Source: Ignavibacteria bacterium (lineage in GTDB: Bacteria > Bacteroidota > Ignavibacteria > SZUA-365). Taken from it: a stretch of 64,000 nucleotides of DNA. The stretch spans positions 62,001 to 126,000 of the forward strand of contig JADKJW010000009.1 in the NCBI GenBank assembly GCA_016720835.1, written 5' to 3'. Below, in pieces: positions 60,601 through 64,000 of the stretch (position 1 is the stretch's first letter; the number at the start of each line of letters is the position of its first letter). The notes under the pieces were generated by a model. That model was not told the DNA's origin. It worked only from the letters and a program-made list of their open reading frames with translations, and made no database searches. Made by a program: the position numbers and the translations under genes.

Positions 60601-60855
60601 CCCTTCGGCGCCGGCGCCGCATCCACCACCATCGCGTACGCATTGCCCGACACCCGCGACGTGCTGCTGACCGTGCATGACGCGATGGGGCGCACCGTCA
60701 AGGTGCTTGCGCGTGGGCACGGCAACGCCGGGACGCACGCAGCCGTCTGGAACGGCACCGACGAACGCGGTCGCTCCTGCCCTGCCGGCGTGTATCTGTG
60801 CAGGCTCGTCGCAGGCAGCCACACGGCCACCAGGACCATGCTGCTCGTCAAATGA
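57649..60855 (+). CDS. Secreted M4 (thermolysin-family) metallopeptidase with T9SS-type C-terminus
   Basis: 1,068 aa. Signal peptide (GILLALLAVLPLASAFA), an FTP/PepSY propeptide region to about residue 310, then an M4 catalytic domain with zinc site HEMTH at 467-471, third ligand E491 in GALNEAFSD, and proton-donor His570 in NSGIPNHAAYL; all needed residues are present. Residues about 660-970 form a WD/TolB-like propeller (ALSKTVIFGRPSVSDDGSIA). The last 90 residues (AQNYPNPFGAGAASTTIAYA on) are a FlgD/T9SS sorting domain. GGAGG precedes ATG 57649. It overlaps the next gene by 4 nt (ATGA). It probably degrades proteins outside the cell. Confidence 0.92.
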   Translation: MHTLILSRISRVAQRVAYRSGILLALLAVLPLASAFAQGNGKTAFKQHVIERHRDFTGAVSAEKIAAVGRTFQRWEQSNAVLERRRELRAQPGLTIDQILAYDELASRVTGFHVVWDETHTVPIYIAGLPLCTGGQNAASSDEAATLQRFFALYGPLLRIADGTREFRVTERIVSEDGSSHLRLAQYRDDIPVWESQIVLQADARGNVRLFMGRYIPTPASDINAFPATGDREALALFAKSIGRPLPPSGASSDPLFEAPAPFAGRVWYAPSPRVPARAAYAVEMHPSLTERWRGVVDAASGAVLRSYNAVCSDGPEKASAKDLNNVTRSIDTYLSGGRYYMIDASRPMFDPARSTMPRDPAGGIVTLDARNTDLSSVVYVTSADNTWTIPATVSAHYNAAVTYEYFRATHGRSGIDGNGATILSIVNATESGQAMENAYWNGRFMVYGNGGSLFKPFAGSLDVGAHEMTHGVTEHSAGLLYLNQSGALNEAFSDIFGAMVDRDDWKLGEDIVIGTATFPTGAMRDLSDPHNGTSAGSPAWQPNHMREFQALPESQDNGGVHINSGIPNHAAYLLSTAITREKAERILYRALTTKLTTQSQFIDFRLALVRSAEELYGAGGAEVAACKSACDQVGITDGNGTKDPPDLPPVNAADRLLFVSTDVTDPFFLWTVNPPAGPSDFAALSKTVIFGRPSVSDDGSIAVFIDGAGALRSIALNPSAPNEQVLDTSAVWGSVALSRDKRLIALTTFAAEPAIYLFDLGGPVVLGKQFEIYAPTYSGGKMSDVAQFADAMDFSADGERLLFDTYNEVDIAGEKIGYWEINLLEAWDKGGNTFGSGAIYRIFPQETGYDLGNPSFARTKQTVFAFDVSDSYSLSGYVLASDLLKDGASLIAELPYNSPGYPNYRGDDRVISFAATPLHGGNGVDSVYNVPLAADALTPAGPPAGFIPSAMFPIWYRNGVRPTGIAQPSTVPASLQLAQNYPNPFGAGAASTTIAYALPDTRDVLLTVHDAMGRTVKVLARGHGNAGTHAAVWNGTDERGRSCPAGVYLCRLVAGSHTATRTMLLVK

Positions 60856-62390
60856 CGACGCGCATCCGCATACCGCATCCGGAATTTCGCGGCAGACGCG
60901 CATTCCTGTGGCGCCTCCCGCTCCTTGCCGTGCTGGCGTTCGCCGCCTGCTGTGCGGGCGCCTGTTCCGACGCGCCCAGCGGCGCCGGGCACGGGAATCT
61001 CGCGCCGGAGACGCATCTCGCGCTGCTGCCCGACTCCGCCCTCCGCACCACGACAAGCAGGCAGCACATGCACTGGTGGGGCGATGATCCCGACGGCTTC
61101 GTCGCGGGGTACTTCTTCAGCTTTGACGGCGTGACGTGGACCTTCACCACGAAAACCGACAGCATCTTTTCGCTCACCCTCCGGGGCACGGACACCACCT
61201 ACCACTTTGCCGTACGCGCCGTCGATACGCAGGGCAACGGCGTGCACGACGCGAACGGACCGTACGGCGCGGAACCGTTCACCGACGCCAACGGCAACGG
61301 CCGTCACGATGCGGGCGAGGCATTCACCGACTTCGGTCTGTGGGATCCCACACCCGCGACGCTGGGCTATCCCATCACCAACACCCCTCCGGTGGTCGCG
61401 TTCGTCAAGGGATCCGATGTCCCGGAAAGCACGTTCACGGTCGCCTCCTTCACCTGGGTCGGCACCGACCTGGACGGCGATGAAAGCATCGCCGAATACC
61501 GGTACGCGCTGAACGACACCGCCAGCGCCACGGCATGGAAGCGCCTGCCCCGCGCGCAGACCTTCCTCACGCTCACCGCGAAGGACGGGATCATTTCGGG
61601 CAACAACGTCTTTTATCTGAGAGCCGTCGATATCGCGGGGGCGGAAAGCAGAACCATCCGCATGCCCGCGGAAGGCGGCACCTGGCACGTCCGCATCCCG
61701 AAAACGGACCTCCTCATCGTGGACGATTACGGTCCGACGGACGACACGCCCGCCTTCTATCGTGGCATCGTCGACACGCTGCTCGGCGGGCGCTTCCGCG
61801 GCGCGGATGTCTTCGACATCAAGGCGGGCGCCTCGTCCACCTCGAAAGGCCGCTTCGTCCCGCCCTTCGTCAATCCGACCTTCACCGAAACGCTCAAGCT
61901 GTTCACGCACGTGCTCTGGTACTGCGACAACAATCCGACCATCGACGTGGCGCAGATCTCGCTCGCGCCCTATCAGCAGAGCGGCGGCCATGTGCTGTAC
62001 ACCGCGTCCTTCCCCGAAAGCGCGCTCGATCCGCGCGGAGGCATCACCGATTACGCTCCGGTGGACAGCCTCACGCCGCAGTCGATCACGTTTGTCCCCG
62101 CGAACACCCGCCTCGAAGCGCACGCGGAATCGCCGGGCTATCCCGTGCTCACGCGCGACACGAAGGGCACGCCCGTCGCCTTCATCCGCGGATTATACCG
62201 CAAGATCAACGCCGCGAACATGTACGTGCTCGGCGCCGATCCGCGCTGGAGCGGCAATCCCGTCGTCGCCGTGCGCAGCGGCGACCGCCGCTTCGTCATG
62301 TTCGCCATTCCGCTGCACCGTTTCGACGGCGCGGGCAACGCGGGCGCGGTGATCCGGCAGGTGTTCGAACAGGAATTCGGAGTGCGATGA
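60852..62390 (+). CDS. Putative lipoprotein with fibronectin-III-like domains
   Basis: 512 aa. The signal ends CCAGAC, a lipobox-type AGAC. The mature protein shows two Fn3-like units (HWWGDDPDGFVAGYFFSFDG, FTWVGTDLDGDESIAEYRYA) with a Ca-binding-like loop (DANGNGRHDAGEAF), then a C-terminal domain (TDLLIVDDYGPTDDTPAFYR onwards) that resembles glutamine-amidotransferase/flavodoxin-like extracellular modules. The start overlaps the peptidase stop (ATGA), and the end overlaps the receptor start in the same way. An association with the receptor and peptidase is inferred. Confidence 0.75.
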   Translation: MTTRIRIPHPEFRGRRAFLWRLPLLAVLAFAACCAGACSDAPSGAGHGNLAPETHLALLPDSALRTTTSRQHMHWWGDDPDGFVAGYFFSFDGVTWTFTTKTDSIFSLTLRGTDTTYHFAVRAVDTQGNGVHDANGPYGAEPFTDANGNGRHDAGEAFTDFGLWDPTPATLGYPITNTPPVVAFVKGSDVPESTFTVASFTWVGTDLDGDESIAEYRYALNDTASATAWKRLPRAQTFLTLTAKDGIISGNNVFYLRAVDIAGAESRTIRMPAEGGTWHVRIPKTDLLIVDDYGPTDDTPAFYRGIVDTLLGGRFRGADVFDIKAGASSTSKGRFVPPFVNPTFTETLKLFTHVLWYCDNNPTIDVAQISLAPYQQSGGHVLYTASFPESALDPRGGITDYAPVDSLTPQSITFVPANTRLEAHAESPGYPVLTRDTKGTPVAFIRGLYRKINAANMYVLGADPRWSGNPVVAVRSGDRRFVMFAIPLHRFDGAGNAGAVIRQVFEQEFGVR

Positions 62391-64000
62391 TGCCCTGCCA
62401 CCCGCGCGCGCGCAACGCGTCCTTCCCTCCCGTGCCGTTCGTCTGCGCGATGCTGCTGCTGCTTGCCTTCGCGCTTCCCGCGTCCGCCCAGAAGGGGTCG
62501 ATCAGCGGCGTGGTGAAGGACAAGAAGAGCGGCGAGACGCTGATCGGCGTCAACCTCCTCGTGAAGGGCACCTACTATGGCGCGGCCAGCAACGTGGACG
62601 GCAGGTACACGATCCGCGACATGAATCCCGGCCAGTACACGCTGGAAATCTCGCTGCTCGGCTACAAGAAAGTGCAGCAGACCGGCGTCACGGTGACCGC
62701 GGGCAAGGCGACCGTGCTCAATTTCGATCTGGAAGAAACCATGCTCTCGCTGAGCGAGGAGGTCGTCATCATCGGCGAGCGGCCTCTGCTCGACATCGAG
62801 CAGACCTCGAGTTCGCGCACCGTGACCGCGGACGACATCGCCGTCGCGGTGATCGAGAACGTGCGCGACGTCGTGGCGCAGCAGACCGGCGTCGTGCAGG
62901 CGGACAACGAAATCCACATCCGCGGCGGGCGTTCGCACGAGAACGCGTTTCTCGTCGACGGTGTCTCGGTGCAGGATCCCCTCGCGGGGACCGGTTTCGG
63001 CCTGCAGCTCAGCGCCGCGTCCATCGAGGAAGTGGAAGTGATGACGGGCGGTTTCAACGCGGAGTTCGGACAGGCCACGTCGGGCGTGGTGAACGTCACG
63101 ACCAAGGAGGCCGGCGACCGCTACACCCTGCATCTCGGATACAAACGCGACGATTTCGGATTCAACTCCGACGCGCGATCGAACTGGAACACCGATATCC
63201 GCGAGGCATCGGTCAGCGGTCCGGAGCCCGTCACCGCGTCGCTGCTGCCCGCGCTCGGCGTGCGCATTCCGGGAAGGATTTCGCTGTTCGGCAACTTCTA
63301 CTCGAGCATCAGCGACGCCTTCACGCGCCTCACCCCGGTGGTGATCGGCGGGCGCGAGACCGGCGAGTACCGGGAAGTCAGCGCGACGCAACTGTACTCG
63401 TCCACCTTCGGCGGCACGCGCTTCGCGCCGCGGCAGGACAACAACTGGTTCTGGCTCGGCAAGATCACCTGGGCGCTCACGCCCACGATGAAGCTGCGCT
63501 ATTCGTTCAACCAGTCGGTGTCGATCAATCAGAATTCGCAGTCGCTGCAGACCAATCTCGAGTACGTGGAGCCGAGTCCGGGGTACCAGTACGAGTTCCA
63601 GAACATCCTCGACGGCGCAAACACGTACACGCACAACAACCTCTTTCACACGCTGAGCTGGACGCATTCGGTCAACACCACGTCGTTCTACGAACTCAAG
63701 CTGAGCCGCTTCTTCACGAACCTGCGCGCCGACGCCAACGGCAGGGACTGGCGCGACTACACTGAACCGAAGGATCTGGTGCGTTTCCCCGTGGAGTACT
63801 ACAACACGGGCCGCGACACGATCGGCGTCATTCCGGGCGACGGTTTCTGGGACACCGGCAACGGCTTCACCTGGCACGATCACTATGTGCTCGAGTACAC
63901 GCTGAAGGGCGACTTCACGAGCAACCTGTCGGAAAAGAGCACCTTCAAGACCGGCTTCGACGCGACGTTCGGCGAGATGCAGGTGGTGGACATCTACAAG
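62387..64000 (+). CDS. TonB-dependent receptor, partial (runs off the window)
   Basis: At least 538 aa, open to the window end. Signal peptide (MLLLLAFALPASAQ), then a carboxypeptidase-regulatory-like domain (GSISGVVKDKKSGETLIGVN, NVDGRYTIRDMNPGQYTLEI), then the plug (VIIGERPLLDIEQTSSSRTV, IHIRGGRSHENAFLVDGVSV, GGFNAEFGQATSGVVNVTTK), and the first barrel strands. This is a SusC-like or general TonB-dependent outer-membrane receptor. It overlaps the upstream lipoprotein gene by 4 nt (ATGA). A lipoprotein plus receptor pair fits uptake of a macromolecule, perhaps peptides made by the adjacent M4 peptidase; this is inference. The TonB machinery at 28-32 kb is the likely energy source. Confidence 0.9.
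   Translation, partial: MMPCHPRARNASFPPVPFVCAMLLLLAFALPASAQKGSISGVVKDKKSGETLIGVNLLVKGTYYGAASNVDGRYTIRDMNPGQYTLEISLLGYKKVQQTGVTVTAGKATVLNFDLEETMLSLSEEVVIIGERPLLDIEQTSSSRTVTADDIAVAVIENVRDVVAQQTGVVQADNEIHIRGGRSHENAFLVDGVSVQDPLAGTGFGLQLSAASIEEVEVMTGGFNAEFGQATSGVVNVTTKEAGDRYTLHLGYKRDDFGFNSDARSNWNTDIREASVSGPEPVTASLLPALGVRIPGRISLFGNFYSSISDAFTRLTPVVIGGRETGEYREVSATQLYSSTFGGTRFAPRQDNNWFWLGKITWALTPTMKLRYSFNQSVSINQNSQSLQTNLEYVEPSPGYQYEFQNILDGANTYTHNNLFHTLSWTHSVNTTSFYELKLSRFFTNLRADANGRDWRDYTEPKDLVRFPVEYYNTGRDTIGVIPGDGFWDTGNGFTWHDHYVLEYTLKGDFTSNLSEKSTFKTGFDATFGEMQVVDIYK

Overview
The window is G+C-rich, densely coded DNA from a Gram-negative bacterium of the Bacteroidota / Ignavibacteria-like (FCB) branch. 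The evidence is several secreted proteins ending in type IX secretion (T9SS) sorting domains, a PorV/PorQ-type outer-membrane protein, two DUF2723 membrane proteins, an ExbB-ExbD-ExbD-TonB operon, a TonB-dependent receptor with a carboxypeptidase-like N-terminal domain, and a gdhA promoter that fits the Bacteroidota form (TTTG, 19 bp, TAnnTTTG). The exact class cannot be fixed from the sequence alone. No rRNA, tRNA, CRISPR array, prophage or insertion sequence was seen.

Layout. 0.2-4.6 kb (+ except one gene): PspA-like protein, YbjN-like protein with a Lys/Ala/Pro repeat tail, DUF72 protein, a membrane protein (-), two small proteins and a STAS protein. 4.7-12.7 kb (-): aspS, hutI, a frameshifted ABC ATPase and two DUF2723 proteins, nearly all overlapping or closely spaced. 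12.7-22.2 kb: two MORN-type repeat paralogues, a lipoprotein, a T9SS cargo protein, and a minus-strand trio of two tandem-duplicated secreted proteins plus a PorV-like protein. 22.5-24.5 kb: frameshifted corA and trmO. 24.6-32.7 kb (-): one long energy-transduction operon (STAS, ExbB, two ExbD, three TonB-C proteins, a small membrane protein, a PstS-like lipoprotein, a TPR protein), followed by a lipoprotein gene. 33.0-36.2 kb (-): sigma-54 response regulator and histidine kinase; two matching palindromes and a sigma-54-like promoter lie between them and the Ton operon. 36.2-41.0 kb (-): surface-polysaccharide genes (two GT2 glycosyltransferases, O-antigen ligase/polymerase, MsbA-like flippase). 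41.1-44.4 kb: lipoprotein, UPF0173 hydrolase, gdhA. 44.5-52.4 kb (-): two Ser/Thr kinase-like proteins with very long charged helices. 52.7-64.0 kb (+): a secretion and uptake cluster (two T9SS-type proteins, a lipoprotein, a thermolysin-family peptidase, a second lipoprotein and a TonB-dependent receptor cut by the window end).

The most unusual element is the locus at 47.1-52.4 kb. Read through two frameshifts that compensate each other, it encodes one protein of about 1,790 residues: cytoplasmic kinase, some 800 residues of 16-residue charged helical repeats, one membrane span, a periplasmic PstS-like binding domain, and a C-terminal OmpA-like peptidoglycan-binding domain. A smaller kinase-helix paralogue lies directly downstream.

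Several genes (ABC ATPase, corA, a TonB-C gene, the PorV-like gene, the giant kinase gene) carry 1-nt or 8-nt indels, often in homopolymers or repeats. Their consistency suggests residual sequencing or assembly error rather than widespread gene decay.
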